This document shows positions 46,218 to 55,069 of a stretch of 64,000 nt of DNA, piece after piece. Under the pieces are notes generated by a model. It ran no database searches, was not told the DNA's origin, and worked only from the letters and a program-made list of their open reading frames with translations. The translations under genes and the position numbers were made by a program. Position 1 is the stretch's first letter; each line of letters starts with the position of its first letter. Location of the stretch: contig JAKALP010000004.1 of assembly GCA_021824175.1 (NCBI GenBank), forward strand, positions 186,001 through 250,000, written 5' to 3'. Origin of the DNA: Deltaproteobacteria bacterium. GTDB taxonomy: Bacteria; Desulfobacterota; Desulfobacteria; Desulfobacterales; Desulfosarcinaceae.

Positions 46218-47944
46218 CCGTTGACCCCGGTTTCCCTGGCTACCCTTAACCGTTGCCACTCTTCGGAGGGCATCACATTCATGTAGCCTAAAGTCTCACG
46301 CACAATGCGACTAAAGGCCGGCGCCGCCACCAAGCCGCCGTAATAAATATTTTGGGGCTCATCCACCACCACGAGCACTGCGATGGCCGGCCGCTCAAAT
46401 GGCGCAAAACCCACAAAGGAAGCCACATAGCGGTGGCGGGAGTAACTGCCGTCCGGTTCAATCTTTTGGGCGGTACCGGTTTTGCCGCAGGCTGAATAGC
46501 CATCCACTTCGGCCTTGACGCCCGTGCCGCCTTCGGTCACCACCGAGCGCATGATCTGGCGCACGGTCTTGGCCGTATCGGGCGCTACGACCTGGCCCAC
46601 TATCTGCGGCGCCACGGCGCGCAACAGTTTCCCGTTGGGGTCGAGCACCGATTGCACCACATAGGGACGCATCATCAAACCATCGTTGGCCAAGGCGGCC
46701 GTGGCCGTGATGAGCTGCAACGCCGTGACCGATACACCTTGCCCAAAAGCAATGGCACCAGTGTCCACGCTGGTCCAGCGCTTGAAGTTAGCCAGGCTGC
46801 CGGGCGACTCGCCCGGCGAATCCACGCCGGTGCGCAGGCCAAACCCAAAGCGATTCAGGTGGTCATACAGGACATGGGGGCCAATTTGTTGCGCCAGCTT
46901 CACCGCGCCGATGTTGCTGGAGTATTTGACAACCTGCTGCAAGGAGAGCCAGCCGTAGGGTTTGGTGTCGTGGACGGTGTGGCCGCCGACCATGTAAATG
47001 CCGTTTTCGCAGTAGAAGATGGTGTTGGAATCGAGCTTGCCGCTTTCAAGGCCTGCCGCGGCGCTGAAGATCTTCATGGTGGAGCCGGGTTCAAACGGAT
47101 CGGTTACGGCCCGATTGCGCCAATCATCCTGATCGTGCTTGTTTTGGGCATTGGGATTAAAAAATGGGTAGTTGGCCACCGCCAGCAAGGCCCCGGTCTG
47201 GGGCACCATCACCAGGGCCATGCCGGAACGCGCTTTATGGTCGATCACGGCCTCGGCCAGGGCTTGCTCGGCAATATATTGCACCTGGCCATCGATGGTG
47301 AGCAGCAGGCTGTTGCCGGCTTGGTTCAGGCCGGCCAGACGATCGGCGTCCAGATTGCGGCCCAAGGCGTCTTTAAAAACCGTGATGGTGTTTTCACTCC
47401 CCTGGAGGTCTTTGTCATAGTAAAACTCCACGCCTTCCAGGCCATGACCGTCAATACCGGCAAAGCCCATCACTTGGGAACAGAGGGTTTTGCCGGGGTA
47501 AAAGCGGCTGTATTCGGGTACAAAGTCGATTCCCTTGATCGCCAGTTTTTTTACAGCCGCCACCTCATTGGGTGTGGCCTGGCGTTTGATCCAGACAAAG
47601 GCGCGTTTGGTGTTCAAATGTGTTTTTATGTAGGAGACCGGAACCCCCACGGCCTTGGCCAGTTGGGACGCTGCTTTATTTTTGTCCGTCATTACCCGCG
47701 GATTGGCCGTGATGGAGGTGGTTTCGATACTCACCGCCAGGGCCTCCTGCCGGCTGTCATAGATGGTGCCACGCTTGCCGCGCAGGATGAGCTCCTGCTC
47801 GGATTGGTCCGCGGCCTTCTTGGAAAGCCAGGCCCCTTTCACAATTTGCAGGTAGCCGGCGCGCACGCCAACGGCTCCGAACCAGAGCAGAAAAAAGATG
47901 CTCACGACAACGATGCGGACCACATGCGGATTTTTTCGCTTCAT
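46214..47944 (-). CDS. ftsI: Septal transpeptidase FtsI (penicillin-binding protein 3 type)
   Basis: A 576-residue class B penicillin-binding protein. ATG 47944 overlaps the ftsL stop by four bases. One N-terminal transmembrane helix (VVRIVVVSIFFLLWFGAVGV) is followed by the dimerisation domain (ELILRGKRGTIYDSR). The transpeptidase motifs are STMK (in FEPGSTMKIFSAA), SSN (VKYSSNIGAVKLA) and KTG (ACGKTGTAQK). No PASTA domain is seen. It cross-links septal peptidoglycan with FtsW. Confidence 0.96.
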   Translation of the reverse strand: MKRKNPHVVRIVVVSIFFLLWFGAVGVRAGYLQIVKGAWLSKKAADQSEQELILRGKRGTIYDSRQEALAVSIETTSITANPRVMTDKNKAASQLAKAVGVPVSYIKTHLNTKRAFVWIKRQATPNEVAAVKKLAIKGIDFVPEYSRFYPGKTLCSQVMGFAGIDGHGLEGVEFYYDKDLQGSENTITVFKDALGRNLDADRLAGLNQAGNSLLLTIDGQVQYIAEQALAEAVIDHKARSGMALVMVPQTGALLAVANYPFFNPNAQNKHDQDDWRNRAVTDPFEPGSTMKIFSAAAGLESGKLDSNTIFYCENGIYMVGGHTVHDTKPYGWLSLQQVVKYSSNIGAVKLAQQIGPHVLYDHLNRFGFGLRTGVDSPGESPGSLANFKRWTSVDTGAIAFGQGVSVTALQLITATAALANDGLMMRPYVVQSVLDPNGKLLRAVAPQIVGQVVAPDTAKTVRQIMRSVVTEGGTGVKAEVDGYSACGKTGTAQKIEPDGSYSRHRYVASFVGFAPFERPAIAVLVVVDEPQNIYYGGLVAAPAFSRIVRETLGYMNVMPSEEWQRLRVARETGVNG

Positions 47945-48246
47945 GGCTGAGGCACCCAAATAATTTGTTGCGGATCCGGCATGGCCAGGGCCAGTTTCTG
48001 GCGGGCAATGCGTGAAATATTTTCCGGCGTCTTTAAGCGCGCCAGCTCGATATTCAAACTGTTTTCGCGGGCGGCAAGTTCCTTGTGTTTGGTCAGATCA
48101 TCGTAGATGAGATACCGGGTGCGGGTGCATTGAACCCGGCACCAGGTGTAAAAAAGCAGCTCCGCCACAAATAGGGATAACACCGCAACCCAAACCAGTC
48201 CCATGCGCTTCATGGCAGGTTTGCGATCTTTTGGGGGGGGCGCCAT
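47941..48246 (-). CDS. ftsL: Cell division protein FtsL
   Basis: About 101 residues, starting at ATG 48246 with AAGGAG ten bases upstream. A short N-terminal tail, one transmembrane helix (MGLVWVAVLSLFVAELLFYTW) and a coiled-coil (LTKHKELAARENSLNIELARL) match bitopic FtsL. It forms a complex with FtsQ and FtsB. The position between rsmH and ftsI is diagnostic, since the sequence family is poorly conserved. Codons 3-5 include a run of eight C (48233-48240 as G on the plus strand). Confidence 0.85.
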   Translation of the reverse strand: MAPPPKDRKPAMKRMGLVWVAVLSLFVAELLFYTWCRVQCTRTRYLIYDDLTKHKELAARENSLNIELARLKTPENISRIARQKLALAMPDPQQIIWVPQP

Positions 48247-48260
48247 AGTGATTGTGCTCC

Positions 48261-49202
48261 TTAAGCCAGCTTTTCCGCGCACCGCAGGCGAGTGCTGCGC
48301 GCCATGGGGTTGGCCGCCGCCTCCTGGGGCGTGGGGCGCAAGGCTTTTTTGGTAATCAGCTTGAGCTTGGCCTGGCCGCCGCATATACACTGGGGCAGTT
48401 GGGGCGGGCAGGTGCATTTACGGGCCAATTGGCTGAAGCATTGCTTGACCAGACGATCTTCCAGACTGTGAAAAGACAATACACAAATCCGGCCGCCCCC
48501 CTTGAGCAGATCCAAGGCAGCGGCGAGAAATTGGGCCAATACACTCAGTTCCTGATTTACCGCAATTCTCAAGGCCATGAAAACGCGGGTGGCCGGGTGA
48601 ATCTTTTGTTCCGCCGCAGCCCGGGCCGGCACCGCGCCTTTGATTAAGGACACCAGCTGTCCCGTCGAGCGGACCGGGTTGGTGCTGCGTTCGTCACAAA
48701 TGGCCCGGGCAATGCGTTTGGCCCAGCGTTCCTCACCATACTTCTGGAAAATTTCGGTCAGCTGCGCCTCAGTGGACCCATTGATCAGGTCTTCCGCCCG
48801 GGTGGGCCCACGGGTGTCCATTCGCATATCGAGCGGTTCATCTTTTTGAAAAGTAAAACCCCGGCCGCTGGCTTCAAGGTGATGCTGCGAAAGGCCGAGG
48901 TCCATGAGAATGCCGTCCACGGCATCGATGTGCAGTTGGTTCAGATAGTCGGGCAGTTGGATGAAATTGCCATGAAACAGGCGAACATTGGCGGCAAAGG
49001 GGGCCAGAACATTTCTTGCGTTTTCAACAGCATCCAGATCCTGATCAATGCCGATCAAGAGACCATCCGGTACAATTCGCTCGCAAATGGCACGCGCATG
49101 ACCAGCACCTCCAAGGGTACAATCCGCATAGATCCCTCCTGGCCGGCAGGCCAGACAGGTCATCACTTCATGCGGCATCGCGCTGACATGCCGGTATGTC
49201 AT
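48261..49202 (-). CDS. rsmH: 16S rRNA (cytosine(1402)-N(4))-methyltransferase
   Basis: A 313-residue methyltransferase. The N-terminal HEVMTCLACRPGGIYADCTLG, with the SAM-binding LGGAGHARAI and GIDQDLDA, is typical. ILMDLGLSQHH and FHSLEDRLVKQ are family motifs, and there is a Cys-rich stretch (KCTCPPQLPQCICGG) as seen in RsmH. It methylates N4 of C1402 in the ribosomal P-site region. It starts four bases after the mraZ stop, so the two are coupled. Confidence 0.96.
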   Translation of the reverse strand: MTYRHVSAMPHEVMTCLACRPGGIYADCTLGGAGHARAICERIVPDGLLIGIDQDLDAVENARNVLAPFAANVRLFHGNFIQLPDYLNQLHIDAVDGILMDLGLSQHHLEASGRGFTFQKDEPLDMRMDTRGPTRAEDLINGSTEAQLTEIFQKYGEERWAKRIARAICDERSTNPVRSTGQLVSLIKGAVPARAAAEQKIHPATRVFMALRIAVNQELSVLAQFLAAALDLLKGGGRICVLSFHSLEDRLVKQCFSQLARKCTCPPQLPQCICGGQAKLKLITKKALRPTPQEAAANPMARSTRLRCAEKLA

Positions 49203-49206
49203 AGAC

Positions 49207-49656
49207 CTATAATCCTAATCTGATAATGTCGTTGCGGACCTCCGGTTTTTGCAAATCCAATTCCACCTGCTCAGCTTCCTTGGCCCACCCTTCCAGGGAC
49301 CATATTTCGAAATGATCGATCATGCCTAGTAGCCTGATATCTTTTCCTAATTTAGCAAAATCCCGCAACTCCAGGGGAATAAGCACTCGTCCTTGTTTGT
49401 CGCAGGTGCACACTTGTGCGCTGCCAACAACTAGTCTAATAAAGTTGTGGAACCCCTCGCTCATGCTGGTCATGGCCTTGATTTTGTCTTCGAACTTGCC
49501 CCAAGCCTGCATTGAATAGCCACGGAGGCTTTTTTCCCAGCGCGTCAGCATCAGGTCATCCCCCCCACCCGCTTGCAGGGCTGTCCGGAAGCGGGCCGGG
49601 ATAATTAAGCGCCCCTTGTCATCAAGGGTATGCGGGGAGGTGCCTCTAAACTCCAT
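49207..49656 (-). CDS. mraZ: Transcriptional regulator MraZ
   Basis: A 149-residue protein with two SpoVT-AbrB-type MraZ repeats: FRGTSPHTLDDKGRLIIPAR at the N-terminus and VCTCDKQGRVLIPLELRDF near residue 85. It binds repeats upstream of its own operon and represses the dcw genes in other bacteria. The start is supported by AGGA six bases upstream. Ten-base direct repeats matching MraZ boxes lie directly upstream (49669-49698), so autoregulation is likely. Confidence 0.95.
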   Translation of the reverse strand: MEFRGTSPHTLDDKGRLIIPARFRTALQAGGGDDLMLTRWEKSLRGYSMQAWGKFEDKIKAMTSMSEGFHNFIRLVVGSAQVCTCDKQGRVLIPLELRDFAKLGKDIRLLGMIDHFEIWSLEGWAKEAEQVELDLQKPEVRNDIIRLGL

Positions 49657-49668
49657 GTTTCATCCTAA

Positions 49669-49723
49669 TGCCATTCTACATCCACTTTGCTCCACCTTAT
49701 TTAATTCTTAACGAAATTGTCAA
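49669..49723 (-). promoter_or_regulatory. mraZ: dcw promoter and MraZ-box operator
   Basis: Read on the minus strand, aaggtggagc, aaagtggatg and a weaker tagaatggca follow each other with a 10-base period at 49698 to 49669, matching the AAAGTG(G/T)N4 MraZ-box pattern described in other bacteria. Upstream is a perfect -35 TTGACA (49723-49718) and an AT-rich ttaaat -10 region 14-15 bases on. The boxes lie between promoter and mraZ start, fitting autorepression. Confidence 0.75.
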
Positions 49724-49787
49724 GATTTAATTAGAGCTTTAAAAATAATTAATTTTAATTTTATTTTTAATTAAAGTTAGTTAAGAT

Positions 49788-49807
49788 CTGGTGGATGAAA
49801 GTGGTGA
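49788..49807 (+). promoter_or_regulatory. Second pair of MraZ-like boxes in opposite orientation
   Basis: ctggtggatg and aaagtggtga (49788-49807) are two adjacent 10-base boxes on the plus strand, about 90 bases upstream of the first cluster and pointing away from it. No plus-strand gene follows, so they may be a distal operator arm for looping (inference). Confidence 0.55.
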
Positions 49808-50131
49808 AAATATTATGATCGTCTGGCGATAGTATCGCATCAACATCTCGACAGGCGCCTTTCGGAAGGATCATGCTGACCAGGGGATTCTTGGTCAGCA
49901 CTAAAGACATCGCTCTTTTTAATAATGGCAAGATTGTTTTTTATATCAGTCGGTTAGTTGATTGGTAATGGGGGGCGGTGCTGATGCGGATGGGCTGATA
50001 TGTTGTCGGTTGAGGTGATTCGTGTTGTGAAGAGCAGAAATATATTCAAATTTTAACTTGTTCCATGACTGAGCATCTGAGGTTTTGCGCTGGAATGCGA
50101 TGCGCGGCCTTCCGGCGCTCCTTTCCCATTC
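49808..50131. other. Spacer between murB and the dcw promoter
   Basis: About 320 bases with no gene. A hairpin, tgctgacca/tggtcagca with a nine-base loop, lies near 49874-49900 but is not followed by a clear T-run on either strand. The region just left of it (49725-49785) is very AT-rich. Confidence 0.4.
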
Positions 50132-51148
50132 CTATATTACCTGCGGTTCAATTTCCAAATGCACCTTGAATCGTTGGAAAACGCTGTGTTGAATGGCTTC
50201 GGCCAGCGCCAGCACTTGCCTCCCGGTGGCGCCGCCGCGGTTGATCAGGACCAGGGACTGCTGGTCATAGACCCCCACATGATCCCTGATTTGGCCTTTC
50301 CAGCCGCAGGCTTCGATGAGCCAGCCGGCTGAAAGTTTGAAGCGGTCATCGGGAGTGGCGAAACTGACCAATCCAGGTGCCTGGCACCGAATGGCATCCA
50401 GTTGGTTTTGATTCACTATTGGATTTTTAAAAAAGCTGCCAGCATTGCCCCATACCATTGGATCGGGCAGTTTGGTGCGCCGCACTTCGCAGACCCAATC
50501 GAAGATCTGCCGGGCATTGGGTTCGGCATCCGCGCCTTCCAGTCGGCGGCGCTTTAGATCAGGATACTCTAAAACGGGTCGCCACGGTTTGGGCAACCGC
50601 AGGCGCAGGCGCGTGATGACGGCTTTACCGGCCAACTCTGCTTTGAAGATGCTGTGGCGATAGCTGAATCGGCAGCCGGCGGCGTCTAAGGAAAAGGAGC
50701 GGCCGGTGGCGAGCTCCACGGCATCCAGGGCATCGAACCGATCCCTCAACTCCACCCCATAGGCCCCGATGTTCTGAACCGGCGCCGCACCCACTGTGCC
50801 GGGAATCAGAGCCAGGTTTTCCAGGCCGGGCCAGCCCTGGGCCAAAGTCCACACAACAAGGTCGTGCCAGGTTTCCCCGGCGCCGGTTTCTATGATCCAG
50901 GCATCAGCCGACTCCCCGAGCAAACGGCGGCCCATGATTTCAATTTTGAGCACCACGGCGTTTATGTCTTGGGTAAGCACCAGATTGCTGCCGCCGCCCA
51001 AAACCAATTTGGCTTTAGAGCCATATACGGGATGAGCCAGGACCTCTCGCAAATCATCCTCACTGGAAATGTGAATCAACGTGGCAGCCCTGGCCGGCAA
51101 GCCAAAGGTATTCAATGGCTGGAGATCAATGTCGGTTTCAATATGCAT
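50132..51148 (-). CDS. murB: UDP-N-acetylmuramate dehydrogenase
   Basis: A 338-residue type I MurB flavoprotein. LQPLNTFGLPARAATLIHIS opens the protein; LVLGGGSNLVLTQDINAVVL is the FAD loop; LALIPGTVGAAPVQNIGAYG is the family hallmark; and VWGNAGSFFKNPIV contains the catalytic Ser. It reduces enolpyruvyl-UDP-GlcNAc to UDP-MurNAc with NADPH. It lies about 480 bases upstream of mraZ on the same strand instead of between murC and ftsQ, so it is displaced within the neighbourhood. Confidence 0.95.
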   Translation of the reverse strand: MHIETDIDLQPLNTFGLPARAATLIHISSEDDLREVLAHPVYGSKAKLVLGGGSNLVLTQDINAVVLKIEIMGRRLLGESADAWIIETGAGETWHDLVVWTLAQGWPGLENLALIPGTVGAAPVQNIGAYGVELRDRFDALDAVELATGRSFSLDAAGCRFSYRHSIFKAELAGKAVITRLRLRLPKPWRPVLEYPDLKRRRLEGADAEPNARQIFDWVCEVRRTKLPDPMVWGNAGSFFKNPIVNQNQLDAIRCQAPGLVSFATPDDRFKLSAGWLIEACGWKGQIRDHVGVYDQQSLVLINRGGATGRQVLALAEAIQHSVFQRFKVHLEIEPQVI

Positions 51149-51230
51149 GGTGGGGTTCTATCAAAGGGCGTGAGGGAGAATCAACGCTAAAACCGGAACT
51201 ATCTTTGTTCTGCGCAATGCTCATTTCAAC

Positions 51231-51347
51231 GCAGAGTTCGCGCTGAGAATCGCAGAGGCCTGCTGCGGCAACCGCTTCCTGAGAAATAAGCAAGGAAAAA
51301 TGAAACCTCTGCGGCCCATTGCGCCCCCCGCGAACCCTGCGTTGAAT
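51231..51347. repeat. Inverted pair of CGCAGAG-type repeats
   Basis: caacgcagagttcgcgctga (51231-51250), with agaatcgcagagg following, is answered by cctctgcggcccattgcgcc and cgcgaaccctgcgttga about 50 bases on. The same family as 11598-11685. Confidence 0.75.
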
Positions 51348-51373
51348 ATTTAGATTTCGTAGAAGCCCGCTTC

Positions 51374-51415
51374 GGGCTTACGGGCACACGGGCTAACGGG
51401 CCACGGGCTAACGGC
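51374..51415. repeat. CCCGTTG-family repeat, single arm
   Basis: Units such as acgggca, cacgggcta and acgggcca in tandem, directly before the icmF stop. It matches the right-arm orientation of 38230-38264; no full left arm was found nearby. Confidence 0.65.
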
Positions 51416-51416
51416 A

Positions 51417-54400
51417 CTACATATTCCTCCGATACTTCCCCCCCACCTCATACAGCGCCTGGGTAATCTGCCCAAGGCTGCAATAGCGCACGCACTCCAT
51501 CAATGCCGTGAAGATATTGCCGCCGGCAAGAGCGGTTTGCCGCAATTGCTCCAAGGCCTGGGGCGCGCGTGCGGCGTGGCGCTGGTGGAAGGCGGCCAGA
51601 CGTGCCAGTTGGGACTCTTTCTCTTCAGGTGTGGAGCGGGCCAGGGTAATGGGGAGGGCTTCTCTCGTGGGGCCTTGGGCCGCATGGGGATTGCGAAAGA
51701 CATTGACGCCCACGATGGGCAGGTCGCCGGTATGCTTGAGGGTTTCGTAGTAAATGGACTCTTCCTGGATTTTACTTCTTTGGTACCCGGTCTCCATGGC
51801 GCCCAGCACGCCGCCGCGGCTGGTGATGCGGTCGAATTCGGCCAGCACGGCCTCTTCCACCAGGTCGGTGAGCTGCTCTACGATAAAGCTGCCCTGCAGC
51901 GGGTTTTCGTTCTTAGCCAGGCCCCACTCGCGGTTGATGATCAATTGAATGGCCAGGGCCCGGCGCACGGACTCTTCGGTGGGCGTTGTAATGGCTTCGT
52001 CATAGGCATTGGTGTGCAGGCTCTGGCAATTGTCGTAGATGGCGCACAAGGCTTGCAAGGTGGTGCGAGTGTCGTTGAATTGAATCTCCTGGCTGTGCAG
52101 GGAGCGGCCCGAAGTTTGGATATGGTATTTGAGCATCTGGGCGCGTGGTCCGGCGCCGTACAGATCGCGCAGGGCAATGGCCCAGATGCGCCGCGCCACC
52201 CGGCCGATGACCGTGTACTCCGGGTCCATGCCGTTGGAGAAGAAAAAGGAGAGATTGGGCGCAAAATCGTCCACGGCCATGCCTCTGGAAAGGTAGTACT
52301 CCAGGTAGGTAAAGCCATTGGCTAGAGTGAACGCCAGTTGGGAGATGGGATTGGCGCCCGCCTCGGCGATGTGGTAGCCCGAGACCGAAACGCTGTAGAA
52401 GTTGCGCACGTTGTTTTCCACGAAGTACTGCTGGATATCGCCCATCATCTTGAGAGCGAAATCGATGGAGAAGATGCAGGTGTTCTGGCCCTGGTCTTCT
52501 TTTAAAATATCGGCCTGCACCGTGCCGCGCACAGTGGCGAGCGTTTCCGCCTTTAAGGCTGCATACTCCTGGGCATCGGGCGCCCGGCCGCTCTCAGCGC
52601 TAAAACGCGCCACCTGCTGATCAATGGCGGCGTTGAAGAACATGGCCAGCATGATGGGGGCTGGTCCGTTGATGGTCATGGAAACCGACGTGTTCGGGCT
52701 GCACAGATCAAACCCGTCGTAGAGCGTCTTAACGTCGTCTAAGGAGCAGACACTCACCCCGGCATTGCCGATCTTGCCGTAGATGTCCGGCCGCCGCTCC
52801 GGATCGAACCCGTAGAGGGTCACCGAGTCAAAAGCCGTGGAGAGCCGCTTGGCATCGCTGTCGGCCGACAGCAGCTTGAAGCGCTGGTTGGTGCGGGCCG
52901 GGTCACCCTCGCCGGCGAACATGCGGGTGGGATCTTCGCCCGTGCGTTTGAGCGGAAAGACCCCGGCCGTGTAAGGGAAGAAGCCCGGCAGATGCTCGCG
53001 CCGCAGCCAGCGAAAGAGTGTCCCCGGCTCGTCAAAGCCGGGCAGGGCGATCTTGGGAATGGCGCTGCGAGCCAGGGATTCGCTGCGTAGCTCGGCGCGC
53101 ACCTCGCCATCGCGTACGGGGTAAACCAGCTCCGGCTGGGCGTAAGCCTGCCGAATCTTCTGCCATTCGGCCAGGAGCCGCTCATTGGCCGGATCAACCG
53201 CCTGGCGGGCCTGCTCCACGGCCTGATGCAGCTCGCCCAGCAATTGGTCACGGTTTCCGCTCGTCAAGTTTTGTTTCAACGTCGCGACCGCTTGCTCCAG
53301 ATGGGTCACGTTGCGCAGGGAAGCAGTTTGTTGTTCGGTGGTTTCGTGATAGCGGCGCACGCATTGGGCGATCTCAGCCAGGTAGCGGGTGCGCTCGGCC
53401 GGGATAATGATGGCCGGGCTGCTGGATACCCGGCCGGCCGGTTTGGCAAGTCCTGAGGCAAAGCTCACAGCGGTTTTGGCGGCAATGCGGTCCAGCAAGG
53501 CATGGTAGAGCGCCGTCACCCCGTCATCATTGAAACGGGCCGCGATGGTGCCGAAAACAGGCATCTCCTCAGGGGCGAGTTCAAACGCCTTGCGGTTGCG
53601 CTGCACCTGCTTGCGCACGTCGCGCAGGGCATCCTCACTACCCCGTTTCTCAAATTTGTTGATCACCACCAGATCGGCGAAATCCAGCATGTCGATTTTT
53701 TCCAGCTGGGAGGCGGCGCCGAAGTCGCTGGTCATGACATAAATGGAGAGATCGGCCAGATCCGTGATGCTGGAGTCGCCCTGGCCAATGCCCGCGGTTT
53801 CGAGGATCACCAGATCAAAGCCCGCGGCCTTGGCGGCCAGCACGATGTCTGGCATGGCTTCGGGTATCTCATTGCGCGATTGCCGGGTGGCCAGAGAGCG
53901 CATATAGACCCGCTCGCTGTCGATGGCATTCATGCGGATGCGGTCGCCCAGAAGCGCTCCGCCGCTTTTGCGGCGCGAGGGGTCGGCACTGAAAACCGCC
54001 ACGCGGATTTGTTTCAGGTCGAGCAACAGGCGCTGGACCAGCTCATCGGTCAGCGACGATTTGCCCGAGCCGCCGGTGCCGGTGATGCCCACCACGGGCA
54101 CCGGCCGTTGGTTGGCCAAGGATTGCAGTTGAGCTCTCAAAGGAGAAATGGCTGTGGTGAGGGCGTAATGTTCGATGGCCGTAATCCAATTGGCCAATAG
54201 AAGAGGGTTGTTGGGAGACAGCCCCTGCAAGCTGATCTGGTCCGAAGCAGGGATTCTGGAAAAATCGAGCTGCTCCACCATGTGGTTGACAATGCCCTGC
54301 AAACCCATCCGGGTCCCGTCCTCGGGCGTATAGATCTTGGCCACGCCATAGGCTTCCAGTTCCCGAACCTCGGTGGGCACAATGACGCCACCACCACCCC

Positions 54401-54698
54401 CAAACACCTTTATGTGGGGCGCGCTGGCCTTTCGTAAGAGATCGACCAGATATTTGAAAAATTCCAGATGGCCGCCCTGGTAGGAGGAGACCGCCACCCC
54501 CTGGACATCCTCCTGGACGGCCGCCTGGACAATCTCCTGCACGGAGCGGTTGTGGCCCAGATGGATCACCTCCACCCCATTGGCCTGCAGCATGCGGCGG
54601 TAAATGTTGATGGCCGCATCATGGCCATCGAACAGGGAGGTGGCCGTGACCACCCGGACGGCGTTTTTGGGGGTATAAACGACGTTTTGAATCGACAT
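51417..54698 (-). CDS. icmF: Fused isobutyryl-CoA mutase (B12 domain + G-protein chaperone + mutase)
   Basis: 1093 residues, the usual IcmF length. The N-terminal B12-binding domain has DGHDAAINIYRRM with His26 as the lower cobalt ligand. A MeaB-type GTPase follows, Walker A GTGGSGKSS at about residues 207-215. The C-terminal mutase barrel has TRMFAGEGDPARTNQRFKLL and PNTSVSMTINGPAP. It interconverts isobutyryl- and n-butyryl-CoA, and relatives can act on isovaleryl/pivalyl-CoA; the GTPase loads B12. It sits divergent to acyl-CoA dehydrogenase and hydratase genes, so it may feed branched acyl-CoAs to beta-oxidation. A methylmalonyl-CoA mutase role is less likely given the fusion. Confidence 0.93.
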   Translation of the reverse strand: MSIQNVVYTPKNAVRVVTATSLFDGHDAAINIYRRMLQANGVEVIHLGHNRSVQEIVQAAVQEDVQGVAVSSYQGGHLEFFKYLVDLLRKASAPHIKVFGGGGGVIVPTEVRELEAYGVAKIYTPEDGTRMGLQGIVNHMVEQLDFSRIPASDQISLQGLSPNNPLLLANWITAIEHYALTTAISPLRAQLQSLANQRPVPVVGITGTGGSGKSSLTDELVQRLLLDLKQIRVAVFSADPSRRKSGGALLGDRIRMNAIDSERVYMRSLATRQSRNEIPEAMPDIVLAAKAAGFDLVILETAGIGQGDSSITDLADLSIYVMTSDFGAASQLEKIDMLDFADLVVINKFEKRGSEDALRDVRKQVQRNRKAFELAPEEMPVFGTIAARFNDDGVTALYHALLDRIAAKTAVSFASGLAKPAGRVSSSPAIIIPAERTRYLAEIAQCVRRYHETTEQQTASLRNVTHLEQAVATLKQNLTSGNRDQLLGELHQAVEQARQAVDPANERLLAEWQKIRQAYAQPELVYPVRDGEVRAELRSESLARSAIPKIALPGFDEPGTLFRWLRREHLPGFFPYTAGVFPLKRTGEDPTRMFAGEGDPARTNQRFKLLSADSDAKRLSTAFDSVTLYGFDPERRPDIYGKIGNAGVSVCSLDDVKTLYDGFDLCSPNTSVSMTINGPAPIMLAMFFNAAIDQQVARFSAESGRAPDAQEYAALKAETLATVRGTVQADILKEDQGQNTCIFSIDFALKMMGDIQQYFVENNVRNFYSVSVSGYHIAEAGANPISQLAFTLANGFTYLEYYLSRGMAVDDFAPNLSFFFSNGMDPEYTVIGRVARRIWAIALRDLYGAGPRAQMLKYHIQTSGRSLHSQEIQFNDTRTTLQALCAIYDNCQSLHTNAYDEAITTPTEESVRRALAIQLIINREWGLAKNENPLQGSFIVEQLTDLVEEAVLAEFDRITSRGGVLGAMETGYQRSKIQEESIYYETLKHTGDLPIVGVNVFRNPHAAQGPTREALPITLARSTPEEKESQLARLAAFHQRHAARAPQALEQLRQTALAGGNIFTALMECVRYCSLGQITQALYEVGGKYRRNM

Positions 54699-54825
54699 GC
54701 GGATTCCACTCCTGGGTTATGGTTGCGGCCGCCGGCAGCTTCCAAATCAAATATCGCCCGGCGCGGGAGGAAATCTGAGTGCTCTATTCATCATTTCCGT
54801 TTTTGGGGTCGGCGTCAACTGGACC

Positions 54826-54984
54826 GTTGATTCGTTGATTGGTTGATTCGTTGATTGGTCGATTTGTTTCCAAGATCCGCGTAGCAATGGCGCGATAAAG
54901 TTATGCATTCCTTTGCAGGCGTGAGAACGAGGGAAATGATGAAAAAACGAATCAACCAATCAACGAATCAACGAATCAACGAAC
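54826..54984. repeat. Inverted pair of TTGATTGG/TTGATTCG repeats
   Basis: The left arm ttgattcgttgattggttga, then ttcgttgattgg (54828-54858), faces aatcaaccaatcaacgaatc, then aacgaatcaacga (54950-54982), with about 90 bases between. It fills the gap between divergent icmF and the acyl-CoA dehydrogenase gene, where their promoters must lie. Confidence 0.88.
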
Positions 54985-55069
54985 ACCCAGCTTGACACCC
55001 CAACAAAGCCGATGGGATACTCAATTTCGAATTGACCTTTCCTCTCAAACCCCCAATGGAGGAGATTCA

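Noticed and set aside
49874-49900. Hairpin tgctgacca/tggtcagca as a murB terminator
   Set aside because: There is no T-run on the minus strand after the hairpin; left as a structural note only.
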